Assembly: GCF_000521865.1 (NCBI RefSeq)
Contig: NZ_JAME01000022.1
Location: 27,527-91,526, forward strand
Reading direction: 5' to 3'
Length of the DNA stretch: 64,000 nucleotides
Source: Roseivivax isoporae LMG 25204
GTDB taxonomy: Bacteria; Pseudomonadota; Alphaproteobacteria; Rhodobacterales; Rhodobacteraceae
This document shows positions 44,856-53,568 of this stretch, piece after piece; the stretch's first letter is position 1; every line of letters begins with the position of its first letter. Both the position numbers and the translations under genes were made by a program. The notes under the pieces were generated by a model. That model ran no database searches, was not told the origin of the DNA, and saw nothing but the letters and a program-made list of their open reading frames with translations.

Positions 44856-44862
44856 ACAGTTG

Positions 44863-44893
44863 CTGCTACAACCTTCCAGCAAGGGGAGGTCAA
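44863..44893 (-). promoter_or_regulatory. CueR-type promoter of the multicopper oxidase operon
   Basis: On the minus strand TTGACC (44888-44893), a 19-bp spacer with TCCCC...GGAAGGT, and TAGCAG (44863-44868). The start site would fall within a few bases of the ATG at 44855. Confidence 0.72.
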
Positions 44894-45031
44894 GTGACAT
44901 TCTGTAACTTGGACGTGATACCCCTGTAGTGTATCCGCCTCAGACCTTCGTTACTGCCCTTCGCAGCCAGTTGCTCATGCAAAGGTTCATCAGTCCACTT
45001 GACGTTGGTCGACGTCAACTTGCCGTCGCAA

Positions 45032-45052
45032 ATGAGGAAATGATATCCTCAT
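45032..45052 (-). terminator. Hairpin after the CDF transporter gene
   Basis: A perfect 7-bp stem (ATGAGGA and its complement) with a 7-base loop, seven bases after the stop of the CDF gene at 45059. Confidence 0.5.
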
Positions 45053-45058
45053 GCTCGG

Positions 45059-46015
45059 TTATCTTTTCTCGTGAGTATGAGTTTCCTCCCCATCTCTCGA
45101 ATTACCGTGACCATAGAGATCGGCGTTCTGATGAGCGCGATCCTCGTGCTCGAATTCGAGGCTGGAATGGCTGATGCCGAATTCTCCCTTCAGCCGCTTC
45201 TTGATCGCGCTCTTGATCTCTTCAATCTTCGACCACCCCTCGGCTGCCACGACGACATGGCAGTCGAGCGCAGCCTCGTGCTCTTGCATTTGCCAGAGAT
45301 GGACGTGGTGGACGTCGGCGACGCCTTCGACTTTCCGCATCGCTTCGACGACGGCCTCGTTGTCGATGTCCGGCGGGCTCCCGAGCATCAGGGTTCGGAT
45401 TGGGCCGCCTATTTCAGTGAAAGACAGATACAGGATGTAGATGGCGATGCCGATGGTGATGGCAGGATCGACCCAACGCATGTCGTAAAGGATGATCAGC
45501 GACCCAGCGACGATAACCGCGACCGAAGCAAGCGCGTCCGACAGGTTATGCAGGAAAAGCGCGCGGATGTTCACGCTGCCCTTCTGCATCGAATAGGTCA
45601 GCATTGCGGTCAGCGTGTCGACCACAAGCGCAATTCCACCGAGAATGACGACGGTCCAACCCATGACTTCGGGTGGATCAATCATGCGCATGCCACCTTC
45701 GTAGATCAGGTAGAAGCCGATCAAAATCAGGGTGGTGTAGTTAACCAGGGCTGCGACGATTTCGACCCGACCATAGCCGAAGGTCATGCGCTCATCGGCT
45801 GGGCGGCGCGCGATCTTGCGTGCGGCGAAGGCAATGACAAGCGAGGCCATATCGGAAAAGTTGTGCAGCGCATCGGCGATCAGTGCCAGACTGCCCGAGA
45901 ATATGCCCCCGACGACTTGCGCAACGGTAAGTAGCCCGTTTGCCCAGATGGCGATGGCAACCCGCCGATCGCCGGAATCCGGATCGAAATGCGCGTGCCC
46001 GTGGTCATGTGGCAT
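45059..46015 (-). CDS. czcD: Cation diffusion facilitator (CzcD/ZitB-type)
   Basis: A 318-residue inner-membrane antiporter exporting Zn, Cd or Co. The N-terminus is His-rich (HDHGHAHFD). Six helices follow, with the metal site residues in ALHNFSD and LHNLSDALAS (the HxxxD pairs). The cytoplasmic C-terminal domain contains HHVHLWQM, and the tail is again His-rich. The gene overlaps the transglutaminase-like gene by 11 bp, an unusual partner. The pair is driven by the ZntR/CadR-type promoter at 46797. Confidence 0.92.
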   Translation of the reverse strand: MPHDHGHAHFDPDSGDRRVAIAIWANGLLTVAQVVGGIFSGSLALIADALHNFSDMASLVIAFAARKIARRPADERMTFGYGRVEIVAALVNYTTLILIGFYLIYEGGMRMIDPPEVMGWTVVILGGIALVVDTLTAMLTYSMQKGSVNIRALFLHNLSDALASVAVIVAGSLIILYDMRWVDPAITIGIAIYILYLSFTEIGGPIRTLMLGSPPDIDNEAVVEAMRKVEGVADVHHVHLWQMQEHEAALDCHVVVAAEGWSKIEEIKSAIKKRLKGEFGISHSSLEFEHEDRAHQNADLYGHGNSRDGEETHTHEKR

Positions 46016-46766
46016 TGGCAGGCTCCGCGTGCGCGTGTGTCGCGCGTCGGTCAGTCTTCAGGCGGCCGCTGCGGAAACCACGTACGCGCGCATTCATCCA
46101 GTGGCGAATTATATGACGGTAAAGGGCGCCACGCAGCCATCCAAAGGATTGCTCATGGGACAAATAGAAGGCGTCCGGCGTATCAAACACGCCGAAATCC
46201 TGCACGATGCCGGTTTTCTGAATGTAGGTATCTTCTCCGTTCCAGGCGACGGGAGGCGCGCCAAGGCAATCCGTGCCCGCGCCATAACCGCAGAGACTGT
46301 CCGTGTCCGAGAAAGACGTTTGCAGGACTTTGAGGAAAGCGTCATCCAGGATGAAGCCTTCAAGGTTGATCCAGGCACCTTGAAATTCGATCTCGACCCA
46401 TGAGTGGAGAATTTCCTGCGGAGCAAGCGGATACACCAGCTCAGGGACAACACCGCGCTGCAAGCCTTTATGGATAGTAAACCCATGCAACCGGCAACGA
46501 ATGCCAACACCACGCAGCAGCGCCATCAAGAGCGTGCCTTTGGTATTGCACTGCCCGTAGCCGTCGGAAAGCACTTCGGATGCGGGGATGTCGTCGGCTC
46601 GATTGTATCCGAACGCGATTTCATTCCGAACGAAATCATAGGCAGCTCCGATCCGATCGTATTCGGATAAGCCGCGCCAGCCGCGGGTCTCAATTAGATG
46701 CGCAAGAGGCGCGGCGTCAAAATCCAGTAGTTTGGTGGGTGCAAGTAGGGGGTCGGTCATCTGCAA
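46005..46766 (-). CDS. Transglutaminase-like (papain-fold) protein
   Basis: A 253-residue cytoplasmic protein. The catalytic triad of the transglutaminase-like fold is visible: Cys in GYGQCNTKGTLLMAL, His in ILHSWVEIEF, and a later Asp/Glu in INLEGFILDD. Such proteins are usually proteases or amidases, not crosslinkers. No signal peptide is seen. It is coupled to the CDF gene (11-bp overlap), so it may have a metal-related role, perhaps processing a metal-binding peptide; that is a guess. Confidence 0.78.
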   Translation of the reverse strand: MQMTDPLLAPTKLLDFDAAPLAHLIETRGWRGLSEYDRIGAAYDFVRNEIAFGYNRADDIPASEVLSDGYGQCNTKGTLLMALLRGVGIRCRLHGFTIHKGLQRGVVPELVYPLAPQEILHSWVEIEFQGAWINLEGFILDDAFLKVLQTSFSDTDSLCGYGAGTDCLGAPPVAWNGEDTYIQKTGIVQDFGVFDTPDAFYLSHEQSFGWLRGALYRHIIRHWMNARVRGFRSGRLKTDRRATHAHAEPANAT

Positions 46767-46796
46767 CGGAGTCGCTCCTCGAATCGTCTTGGAACA

Positions 46797-46827
46797 AACC
46801 TAATTGCTATAGTCACTATAGCTTCAA
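46797..46827 (-). promoter_or_regulatory. ZntR/CadR-type promoter of the transglutaminase-CDF operon
   Basis: On the minus strand TTGAAG (46822-46827) and TAGGTT (46797-46802) flank a 19-bp spacer with the dyad CTATAGTGACTATAG. Confidence 0.75.
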
Positions 46828-46855
46828 CCCTTTCTTCAGAAAGAATCTCCCGCAA

Positions 46856-47455
46856 CTATTTGCCCGTGTGAACCGCTTTGTGGTGTTCGCCATGTGCGTC
46901 GCGTAGAATATCGATACCGCCCCAGGCCGCGATCCCGGCGACAATCACGCCGACGACGAGGTCCGGCCAGTTGGTTCCTAGCCAGGCGACGAGGCCACCG
47001 GCCACGACGATACCGAGGTTCGCGGCGAAATCGTTGTAACTGAAGGTGTTGGCCGCGCGGATGTTGACGTCCGGATTTTTGAGCTTAGCGAGCAGCCAAA
47101 CGCAGACTGCGTTGATAGCCGCCGCGATCAGGGCCATTGCAATCATGATCGTCCCGAGCGGATCTGACCCACCGATGTAGCGGCGCCACGCATCGTAGAG
47201 GATGCCTGCAGCGAACAGGATCAGCAGCCCGCCGGAAACGTTCGCCGCCCCGCGTTTCCATTTGGCGGATCGGGACAAAGCGAAAAGGCTGATCGCGTAG
47301 ACGAAGCTGTCGGAGAGGTTATCGAGCCCGTTGGCGATCAGGGCACTTGAGTCGCCGAAGGCGCCTGTTGCGAAAAAGGCCACGGCCAAACCGATATTGA
47401 GCGCCAGAACGATCCAAAGCGTCCGTCTCTCCATTGAATCTTGTCTAGCGGCCAT
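46856..47455 (-). CDS. Short cation transporter of the CDF family
   Basis: A protein of about 199 residues with five or six hydrophobic helices. The metal residues are recognisable: ANGLDNLSDSFVY and NTFSYNDFAANLG. The usual C-terminal cytoplasmic domain is missing; the protein ends in a His-rich tail (HGEHHKAVH). This short form occurs beside MerR-type regulators. Starts at 47455 or 47434 are possible. The regulator at 47966 is upstream on the same strand, so the two may be co-transcribed. Confidence 0.82.
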   Translation of the reverse strand: MAARQDSMERRTLWIVLALNIGLAVAFFATGAFGDSSALIANGLDNLSDSFVYAISLFALSRSAKWKRGAANVSGGLLILFAAGILYDAWRRYIGGSDPLGTIMIAMALIAAAINAVCVWLLAKLKNPDVNIRAANTFSYNDFAANLGIVVAGGLVAWLGTNWPDLVVGVIVAGIAAWGGIDILRDAHGEHHKAVHTGK

Positions 47456-47537
47456 TTTGTGGTTCCAGCTTGTGTTGTACGACACATTAACTTCTGCGGC
47501 TGATCTGCGTTCCAGCCGGAATGTTGGCTGAATTCCT

Positions 47538-47966
47538 TCAGGCCCCGATTTCCTCGTGCTCGGTCAGGCATTCCGAATGGTCCCGCAACACCTCAAGCAC
47601 CTTGCAATCTCCCGTCCGCCCGCCGCTGCATTCGTGAACCATGCGTTTCAGTTCCGTGCGCAGCGCCTTCAGGCGGGCCATGCGCTGCTCCACCTGTTTG
47701 AGCTGGCGACGCGCGATGGCATCAGCTTCATCACAGGGCCGATTGGGATGGTCGCTGAGGTCGAGCAGCTCGCGGATCGCATCGAGCGAGAAGCCGAGTT
47801 GCCGCGAGTGGCGGATGAAGGACAGTCGATCAAGCTGTGCATTGTCGTAGCGCCTCTGTCCGCCTTCGGTCCTGCCAGGTTCGGGCATGAGTCCGATCTG
47901 TTCGTAGTACCGGATGGTCTGCACTTTTGTGCCAGTCTTCTTTGACAGAGTACCGATCGTGAGCAT
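47538..47966 (-). CDS. MerR-family divalent-metal regulator (ZntR/CadR/PbrR-like)
   Basis: A 142-residue activator. The HTH is MLTIGTLSKKTGTKVQTIRYYE. The metal residues are C78 (HPNRPCDEA), C113 and C121 (CSGGRTGDC), a three-cysteine set that points to Zn, Cd or Pb and not to copper. The ATG at 47966 replaces a longer frame. Divergent to it, at 48072-48102, is a promoter with the TTGAAC class dyad. It is the likely activator for 46797, 48072, 62367 and 63573. Confidence 0.88.
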   Translation of the reverse strand: MLTIGTLSKKTGTKVQTIRYYEQIGLMPEPGRTEGGQRRYDNAQLDRLSFIRHSRQLGFSLDAIRELLDLSDHPNRPCDEADAIARRQLKQVEQRMARLKALRTELKRMVHECSGGRTGDCKVLEVLRDHSECLTEHEEIGA

Positions 47967-48071
47967 TTTCGCCTCCATGAAAAAGATACAGTTTGTGTAG
48001 GTTTTGCCGTCGGAATAAACAAGTGTCGGATTCACAGACGCGTGAGTTCAAGCTATACCATGATTTCGTGC

Positions 48072-48102
48072 TTGAACCTCTAGCAGCTAGAGGATGTATC
48101 CG
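48072..48102 (+). promoter_or_regulatory. ZntR/CadR-type promoter of the SCO-Dsb-PCuAC-Lnt gene series
   Basis: TTGAAC (48072-48077), a 19-bp spacer and TATCCG (48097-48102). The dyad CCTCTAGCAGCTAGAGG is almost perfect, the clearest of its class in the window. Confidence 0.78.
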
Positions 48103-48137
48103 CACAGGCAATAAGAATCAAAATCAGGCGAACAGGA

Positions 48138-48739
48138 TTGTCCCTTACATCGGCACAGAAGTTTCTTTGGGTTTTGGCAGGCGTGGCAGCGCTTGCCTTC
48201 ATATGGCTTTTGCTATGGTCCGATTATCGTGCCGATAGCGCCCGAACCGACGCCGAACCGCCTTTTTCGCTGAGTTCGAACTGACGGACCACCAGGGTAT
48301 GGTTCGAACCGAGGAGGACTTTGCGGGGCGCTGGATGCTGGTTTTTTTCGGCTTTACCAACTGCCCCGACGTCTGCCCGACGACCCTATCCGAGGTCGCG
48401 GCGGTGATGGACGGTCTGGGCGACGATGCCGCCAAGGTCCAGCCGATTTTCATAACAATCGACCCTGAACGAGACACGCCCGCAGCACTCGCCGAATACG
48501 TCCCGCTGTTCGATGCGGGCATCATCGGGCTGACCGGCACGCCGGAACAGATCGCCGCCACATCCGAGACCTTTCCGATCTTCTTCGAACGCGTCGAAGA
48601 GGCTGCGGCGCCGGATGGTTACACGATGGGCCACACGTCGCATCTGTTCCTCTTCGATCCCGACGCGGGCTTCGCCGACTCGTGGCCCTACGGCACCTCC
48701 GCCGAAGAGATCCTCGCCGATCTGGAAGAGAGGATCTGA
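48138..48739 (+). pseudogene. SCO1/SenC-like gene, frameshifted at a T run
   Basis: From TTG at 48138 the frame gives a membrane anchor (FLWVLAGVAALAFIWLLLWSDY) and linker, then runs into TGA soon after the T run at 48263-48267. The SCO body is in the next frame: EFELTDHQG, then FTNCPDVCPTT, IDPERDTP and HTSHLFLF, to 48739. One extra T (six instead of five) would join the two as a normal ~200-residue SCO protein. It is either a pseudogene, slippage or a sequence error; an internal ATG at 48299 would give an unanchored fragment. Confidence 0.75.
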
Positions 48740-48744
48740 CCGAC

Positions 48745-49167
48745 ATGAACCGTATGTCCGGAGAAACAGCCCTCGGGCTGGCGTGGATCATCGCGCTCGT
48801 CGCCTCGCTTGCCGTGCTTTTCATCGGCGAGGTGCTGGGGCAGACGCCCTGTGTGCTGTGCTGGTTCCAGCGCGCCTTCATGTTCCCCTTGGCCATTGTC
48901 CTCGGGCTCGGCCTTTGGTGGCGGGACGGCCGCGTGGGGCGCTACGGCATCGCATTGGCGCTTGGCGGCGGCGCAATCGCCCTCTGGCACATGGGGCTGT
49001 ACGTCGGTCTTGTTCCCGAACGCGTCCAGCCCTGCACGGCCACCGGCCCCTCTTGCACCGATGACAACCAACTGGTCGTCGGCATCCCTATCCCGCTGAT
49101 GGCGCTCGCCGCCTTCGCGCTGATCGGGGCGCTGTCGGCCCTTTCATTGAAGGACACACGAACATGA
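48745..49167 (+). CDS. dsbB: DsbB-family disulphide bond protein
   Basis: A 140-residue membrane protein with four helices. The first cysteine pair is CVLC in QTPCVLCWFQRAFM, and the second pair lies in the periplasmic loop (QPCTATGPSC). DsbB reoxidises DsbA and passes electrons to quinone. The ATG at 48745 follows the SCO stop by five bases, and dsbA overlaps its end by 4 bp, so the pair works together. Confidence 0.92.
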   Translation: MNRMSGETALGLAWIIALVASLAVLFIGEVLGQTPCVLCWFQRAFMFPLAIVLGLGLWWRDGRVGRYGIALALGGGAIALWHMGLYVGLVPERVQPCTATGPSCTDDNQLVVGIPIPLMALAAFALIGALSALSLKDTRT

Positions 49168-49823
49168 ATCGACGCGGCCTGATCCTGTCCGTTCTTGCCC
49201 TCGGCGCCGCCGGTTTCGGCGGAGCCACCTGGTTTGCAATCCGCCCCGGCCCAGTGGCCGAAGCGGAGCCCGTTGCTCCGGAACTTGCGGAGGCGATGAT
49301 CCGCCCCTACTCGCCCATCCTCGGGCCTGCGGATGCGCCCGTCACGATCGTCGAATTCTTCGATCCGGCCTGCGAGGCCTGTCGCGCCTTTCATCCCATC
49401 GTGAAGGACATCATGGCCGAGCATGGGGAAGCTGTCCGCGTCGTGATCCGCTACACGCCCTTCCACGGCGCGGCATCCGAGGAAGCCATCCGCGTGCTCG
49501 AGGCGGCGCGCATGCAGGACGTTTACGTGCCGGTGCTCGAGGCCGTTCTGCGGGAACAGCCGAGATGGGCGTCGCACGGTGCCCCGGCGCCTGGCCTGAT
49601 CCTTCAGATCGCCGCCACGGCCGGACTCGATGCCGAAGCCGCGCGCACGCAAATGCTGGCACCCGGTGTCGTGGCGATCCTTAACCAGGATCGTGCTGAC
49701 GTCGAGGCCGTGGGAATTCGCCAGACGCCCACATTCTTTGTGAACGGCAAGCCGCTCGATCCATTCGGGGAGGCAGAGTTGCGTCGTCTGGTGGCCGCCG
49801 AAGTCGCTGCCGCGCAAAGCTGA
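49164..49823 (+). CDS. dsbA: DsbA-family thiol oxidoreductase
   Basis: A 219-residue exported protein with an N-terminal signal or anchor (LILSVLALGAAGFGGATWFA). Its thioredoxin fold has active site CEAC in FFDPACEACRAF and the cis-proline loop RQTPTFFVNG. It introduces disulphides into periplasmic proteins, and its partner DsbB is encoded just upstream. In this operon it may serve the cysteine-rich metal proteins. Confidence 0.92.
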   Translation: MNRRGLILSVLALGAAGFGGATWFAIRPGPVAEAEPVAPELAEAMIRPYSPILGPADAPVTIVEFFDPACEACRAFHPIVKDIMAEHGEAVRVVIRYTPFHGAASEEAIRVLEAARMQDVYVPVLEAVLREQPRWASHGAPAPGLILQIAATAGLDAEAARTQMLAPGVVAILNQDRADVEAVGIRQTPTFFVNGKPLDPFGEAELRRLVAAEVAAAQS

Positions 49824-49846
49824 ATGGAAAGGGCAGGATCAGAACG

Positions 49847-50314
49847 ATGAAAAAGTATATTTTGACTGGCACACTGGCCGCGCTTTTGACCCTTGGAGGG
49901 CTCTCGGTGCCCGCGCTGGCCGGACCCGAGGATGTTGTCGTCGAGAACGCGTGGTCCCGCGCCTCCATCGGGATGAACCGTCCCGGGGCCGCTTACATGA
50001 CGATCCGCAACACTAGCGACGAGCCGGTGACGCTGATCGGCCTTACAACACCGCTCGCGATGATGCCCGAAATCCACGAGACGAAGACCAATGCCGAAGG
50101 TGTGAGCTCCATGAGCCCGGCGGGGGAGATCGTGATCGCCCCGGGCGAGAGCATCGCGCTCGAACCGGGGGGCCTGCACGCAATGCTGATGCGGCTGCAA
50201 GAACCAATGACGGAAGGGGACACTTTTCCGCTGACCCTGCTTTTCGACGACGGAGGCGAAGTGACGGTCGAGGTGCCGATCCTCGGCATCGCCGCGCGGG
50301 GGCCGGAGGACTGA
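49847..50314 (+). CDS. PCuAC-type periplasmic copper chaperone
   Basis: A 155-residue exported protein with a cupredoxin-like fold. The copper residues H(x)nM are seen in MPEIHETKTNAEGVSSM and GGLHAMLMRL. PCuAC passes copper to the CuA site together with SCO, and the SCO gene overlaps its stop by one base. The signal peptide is clear, ending in ALA. Normal length. Confidence 0.93.
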   Translation: MKKYILTGTLAALLTLGGLSVPALAGPEDVVVENAWSRASIGMNRPGAAYMTIRNTSDEPVTLIGLTTPLAMMPEIHETKTNAEGVSSMSPAGEIVIAPGESIALEPGGLHAMLMRLQEPMTEGDTFPLTLLFDDGGEVTVEVPILGIAARGPED

Positions 50315-50940
50315 TGCGGCGACGGGCGATCCTGGGGTACGGCGCGGCCGTTGTTGGGGCGGTCGCCCTGATGCTCTTCGTCGGTTGGTGGCGGGTCGAC
50401 GGACCCGGTGCACCCGCACCTGTCGGGCAGCTGACTGTGGCCCTGACCGAGATGGACTTCCGTCTGACGGATCATGAGGGCAACGTGGTCGGGCCGGAAG
50501 CCCTCATCGGGCGACCGACGATGGCGTTCTTTGGCTTCACCTACTGTCCCGATGTCTGCCCGACCACGCTATCGGACATTTCGGGATGGCTCGACGATCT
50601 GGGAGACGAGGCCGACGAGATGAACGTGGTTTTCATCACGGTCGATCCCGAGCGCGACACTGTCGAAACGATGGCCGAATATGTCGGCTACTTCCATCCG
50701 GCGATCCGCGGCTGGACGGGACCGGAAGAGCAGATCGCGCGCGTCGCGGACGGCTTCCGCGCCACCTACGTGCGGGTGCCGACGGAAAGCGGCGATTACA
50801 CGATGAACCACACCGCGAGCGTCTTCCTGTTCGCAGCCTCTGGGCGGTTCGTCACCATGATCGACTATCACGAACCCAGAGAATTCGCGGTGCCGAAAAT
50901 TCGCCGCGCGCTGGAAGAAGAAACGGAGGGGGCGACATGA
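50314..50940 (+). CDS. SCO1/SenC family protein
   Basis: A 208-residue protein with an N-terminal membrane anchor (AAVVGAVALMLFVGWW). The thioredoxin-like domain has the copper site CPDVC in FTYCPDVCPTT, the VDPERDT motif and a distal His in YTMNHTASVFLF. It is intact, unlike the copy at 48138, and pairs with PCuAC. The M23 peptidase gene overlaps it by 4 bp (ATGA). Confidence 0.93.
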   Translation: MRRRAILGYGAAVVGAVALMLFVGWWRVDGPGAPAPVGQLTVALTEMDFRLTDHEGNVVGPEALIGRPTMAFFGFTYCPDVCPTTLSDISGWLDDLGDEADEMNVVFITVDPERDTVETMAEYVGYFHPAIRGWTGPEEQIARVADGFRATYVRVPTESGDYTMNHTASVFLFAASGRFVTMIDYHEPREFAVPKIRRALEEETEGAT

Positions 50941-52310
50941 GGCTCAGAACTTTGGCGGCTTGTGTTGCAATTGCGGGGACGGTTTCGGGTGCGGCTATCG
51001 CCATCTTCGATCTTTTGTCGAAAGAACCCGTGCCGCCGGAACTTGTCCAGGCAGGTAGCTGGATGCCCCAACGTCCTGAAGTCCCCCAGAACGTTGACAT
51101 TCCCGTGACGCTGCCCGTGACGGCATGGGCAGACGATGCACACAATCTCAGCCCGCTGCCCCTTCTGCAGGTCGCTGTTGCCGACAGGCCGGTACGGGCG
51201 ATCGAGCCACCGCTGTCGACATGGTCGCGCGACGTTGCAGCTGGCGAGACGCTCGATTTCTTGCTGTCCGAAGCTGGACTTGCGGCACCTGACAGAGCCG
51301 AAGTTGCCCTCGCGCTTGGCGCGGAATACGATCTGCGACGGCTGCGGCCGGGGCACTCGGTCACTGTTGCTTCGACCATGGACGGCAGCCCCCGCACCGT
51401 CTCACTCGCCGTCGAGGACGGGGTTCGGATCGAGGTGGTTTTCGGCGAGCAGTTGTCCACACAGGTCGTGGCTCCGGATCCGGAGATCGTAACCCTTGCC
51501 GGCGAAGCCGTAATCGACAGCTCGATCTTCGCGGCACTCGACGAAGCCGGCATACCCGCCCGTTTTTCCGTGGACCTTGCGCAGATGCTGGGTGGGACCG
51601 TGGATTTCCGCCGCGAGATGTCCGGCGGCGAAACACTAAGGCTTCTCTGGCGTGAGGCGCGGGTCGGCGAGGACAGGATCGGACAGCCCGAACTCGCCTT
51701 CGCCGCACTGGAGATCGGCGGTTCGCTTTACGAGATCGTATGGCCGGACGACGGCAGCGGTCAGGCGACGATCTACGTCGATGGCGAGGTGCTGCGCGTC
51801 TTTGCACAGCCGGTCGAGGGCGCGCGCCTCAGCTCGGTGTTCGGACGCCGCACGCATCCGGTCTTTGGCAACGTCCGGATGCACACCGGCGTCGATTTTG
51901 CAGCGGCACGTGGGACACCGGTTCAAGCGACGGCACCGGGGCGGGTCAATTTCATCGGCTGGCGCGGCGGATATGGTCGCGTGGTCGAAATCTTGCACGG
52001 CTCCGACACCATGACGCGCTACGCGCATCTGAGCGCCGTGCCGGAAGACTTGGCACAAGGCCAACGCGTTGCGGCGGGAGACGTGATCGGCCGCGTCGGC
52101 GCGACTGGCACGGCGACAGGTCCGAACCTGCACTATGAGGTGCTCGTGGATGGGCGCCCGACTGACCCCCTCTCTGACGACCGGCTCGCCGAAGCGGCCG
52201 AGAGCGATGCGGATGATACCGCCGCGCTCTCGCGTCTGGCCGAGGCGCGGGCGCTTCTGAATGAAAACCTCGGCAGCGAGATTGCCAAAACGACAACCGA
52301 AAGGCTCTGA
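50937..52310 (+). CDS. M23-family peptidoglycan endopeptidase
   Basis: A 457-residue exported murein hydrolase with an N-terminal signal or anchor and OapA/LysM-like middle domains (ETLDFLLSEAGL, LRPGHSVTV). The LytM/M23 zinc site is HPVFGNVRMHTGVDFAA, then TRYAHLS and the last pair in NLHYEVLVDG. The acting residues are all there. It loosens crosslinks during envelope repair or insertion of machinery. The ATG at 50937 overlaps the SCO stop. Confidence 0.9.
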   Translation: MRLRTLAACVAIAGTVSGAAIAIFDLLSKEPVPPELVQAGSWMPQRPEVPQNVDIPVTLPVTAWADDAHNLSPLPLLQVAVADRPVRAIEPPLSTWSRDVAAGETLDFLLSEAGLAAPDRAEVALALGAEYDLRRLRPGHSVTVASTMDGSPRTVSLAVEDGVRIEVVFGEQLSTQVVAPDPEIVTLAGEAVIDSSIFAALDEAGIPARFSVDLAQMLGGTVDFRREMSGGETLRLLWREARVGEDRIGQPELAFAALEIGGSLYEIVWPDDGSGQATIYVDGEVLRVFAQPVEGARLSSVFGRRTHPVFGNVRMHTGVDFAAARGTPVQATAPGRVNFIGWRGGYGRVVEILHGSDTMTRYAHLSAVPEDLAQGQRVAAGDVIGRVGATGTATGPNLHYEVLVDGRPTDPLSDDRLAEAAESDADDTAALSRLAEARALLNENLGSEIAKTTTERL

Positions 52311-52313
52311 CCC

Positions 52314-52769
52314 ATGAAACGCATGACCCAAGCTCTTGCCATCACGCTCGCCCTGTTCCCAGCGGCCCAGGCCCTCGCAGAGGCAACGGCGATCGACGTC
52401 CGCAAGACCAACGGATGCGGCTGCTGCCTCTCGTGGATGAAACATCTCGAAGAGAACGGGTTTGTGCCGACCGGCCAGGACATGTTCGGCGGGCTTCTCG
52501 TGCGCTTCAAGCTAGACAACGGCGTGCCGCAGCGCATGGTCTCCTGCCACACCGCGCTCATTGACGGCTACGTGATCGAGGGCCATGTACCGGCCGCTGA
52601 CATCCGCCGCCTTCTCGAGGAGCGCCCGGACGCCGTCGGCCTCGCTGTTCCGGGGATGCCCTATGGCTCGCCCGGCATGGGGCCAGAAGACGACCGCGAG
52701 GCCTATGATGTCTTCCTCATCCGCAAGGACGGGTCGACGGAAGTCTTTTCGAGCTACGCCGAAGGATAA
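52314..52769 (+). CDS. DUF411 family metal-binding protein (second copy)
   Basis: A 151-residue exported protein: signal peptide (ITLALFPAAQALA), DUF411 cysteines in NGCGCCLSWMKHL, then VSCHTALIDGYVIEGHVP and VPGMPYGSPGM. It is a relative of the copy at 42479 but lies in the divalent-metal block. It follows the M23 gene after three bases and the ZIP transporter follows, so it is part of the long operon. Confidence 0.88.
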   Translation: MKRMTQALAITLALFPAAQALAEATAIDVRKTNGCGCCLSWMKHLEENGFVPTGQDMFGGLLVRFKLDNGVPQRMVSCHTALIDGYVIEGHVPAADIRRLLEERPDAVGLAVPGMPYGSPGMGPEDDREAYDVFLIRKDGSTEVFSSYAEG

Positions 52770-52781
52770 TCTGGCCCGCCC

Positions 52782-53564
52782 ATGGAAAATTTGTCTCCGA
52801 TAATGCTCGGCTTTCTCGGAAGTCTTGCCGCCGGATCGCTCACAGCAGTCGGAGCAGTTCCCGTGCTGTTCGGGCGCATCCCGTCTCGGGCCACACGCGA
52901 TCTGTCGCTCGGCTTCGCTGCCGGTGTGATGCTCGCCGCTTCTTTCTTTTCGCTGATCATCCCGGCATTGGATGCGGCGGAGCCGATGTTCGAAAACGGC
53001 GCGATGCCTGCGGCCATCGTATGCGTTTCGATTCTTCTGGGCATGGGGGCTGTCGCCCTGATGAACGAAAAGCTGCCGCACGAGCACTTCAAGACGGGAC
53101 GCGAAGGGCCCGAAGCGGCGTCTTTGCGGCGGGTCTGGTTGTTCATCATTGCGATCACGATCCACAACTTCCCTGAAGGCCTTGCCGTGGGGGTCGGCTT
53201 CGGATCCGGAGGTATGGAGGGCGGTCTGCCGCTCGCCATCGGCATCGGGCTTCAGAATGCGCCCGAAGGATTGGCCGTCGCTGTATCTCTGCTGGGCGAG
53301 GGATATCCGAAGCTGCGCGCCTGGGGCATCGCGGCGCTGACGGGCATGGTCGAGCCGATTGGCGGTTTGCTCGGGGCCGGCATCATCACACTGTCGGAAC
53401 CGCTGCTTCCATGGGGTCTGGCCTTTGCCGCGGGCGCAATGCTCTACGTCATTAGCCACGAAATCATCCCCGAAACCCATCGCAGCGGCCATCAGAACAG
53501 GGCGACGCTCGGTCTCGCAGTCGGGCTCGTTCTGATGCTGTTCCTTGATGTCTGGTTGGGATGA
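52782..53564 (+). CDS. zupT: ZIP-family metal transporter
   Basis: A 260-residue membrane protein with eight helices. The ZIP metal motifs are TIHNFPEGLAVG in helix IV, QNAPEGLAVAV in helix V and SHEIIPETHR near the end. ZIP proteins usually import Zn, Fe or Mn, which is opposite to the exporters nearby and may balance zinc when copper is high. There is normal length and a plausible start at 52782. The symbol is by family only. Confidence 0.88.
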   Translation: MENLSPIMLGFLGSLAAGSLTAVGAVPVLFGRIPSRATRDLSLGFAAGVMLAASFFSLIIPALDAAEPMFENGAMPAAIVCVSILLGMGAVALMNEKLPHEHFKTGREGPEAASLRRVWLFIIAITIHNFPEGLAVGVGFGSGGMEGGLPLAIGIGLQNAPEGLAVAVSLLGEGYPKLRAWGIAALTGMVEPIGGLLGAGIITLSEPLLPWGLAFAAGAMLYVISHEIIPETHRSGHQNRATLGLAVGLVLMLFLDVWLG

Positions 53565-53568
53565 GGCA

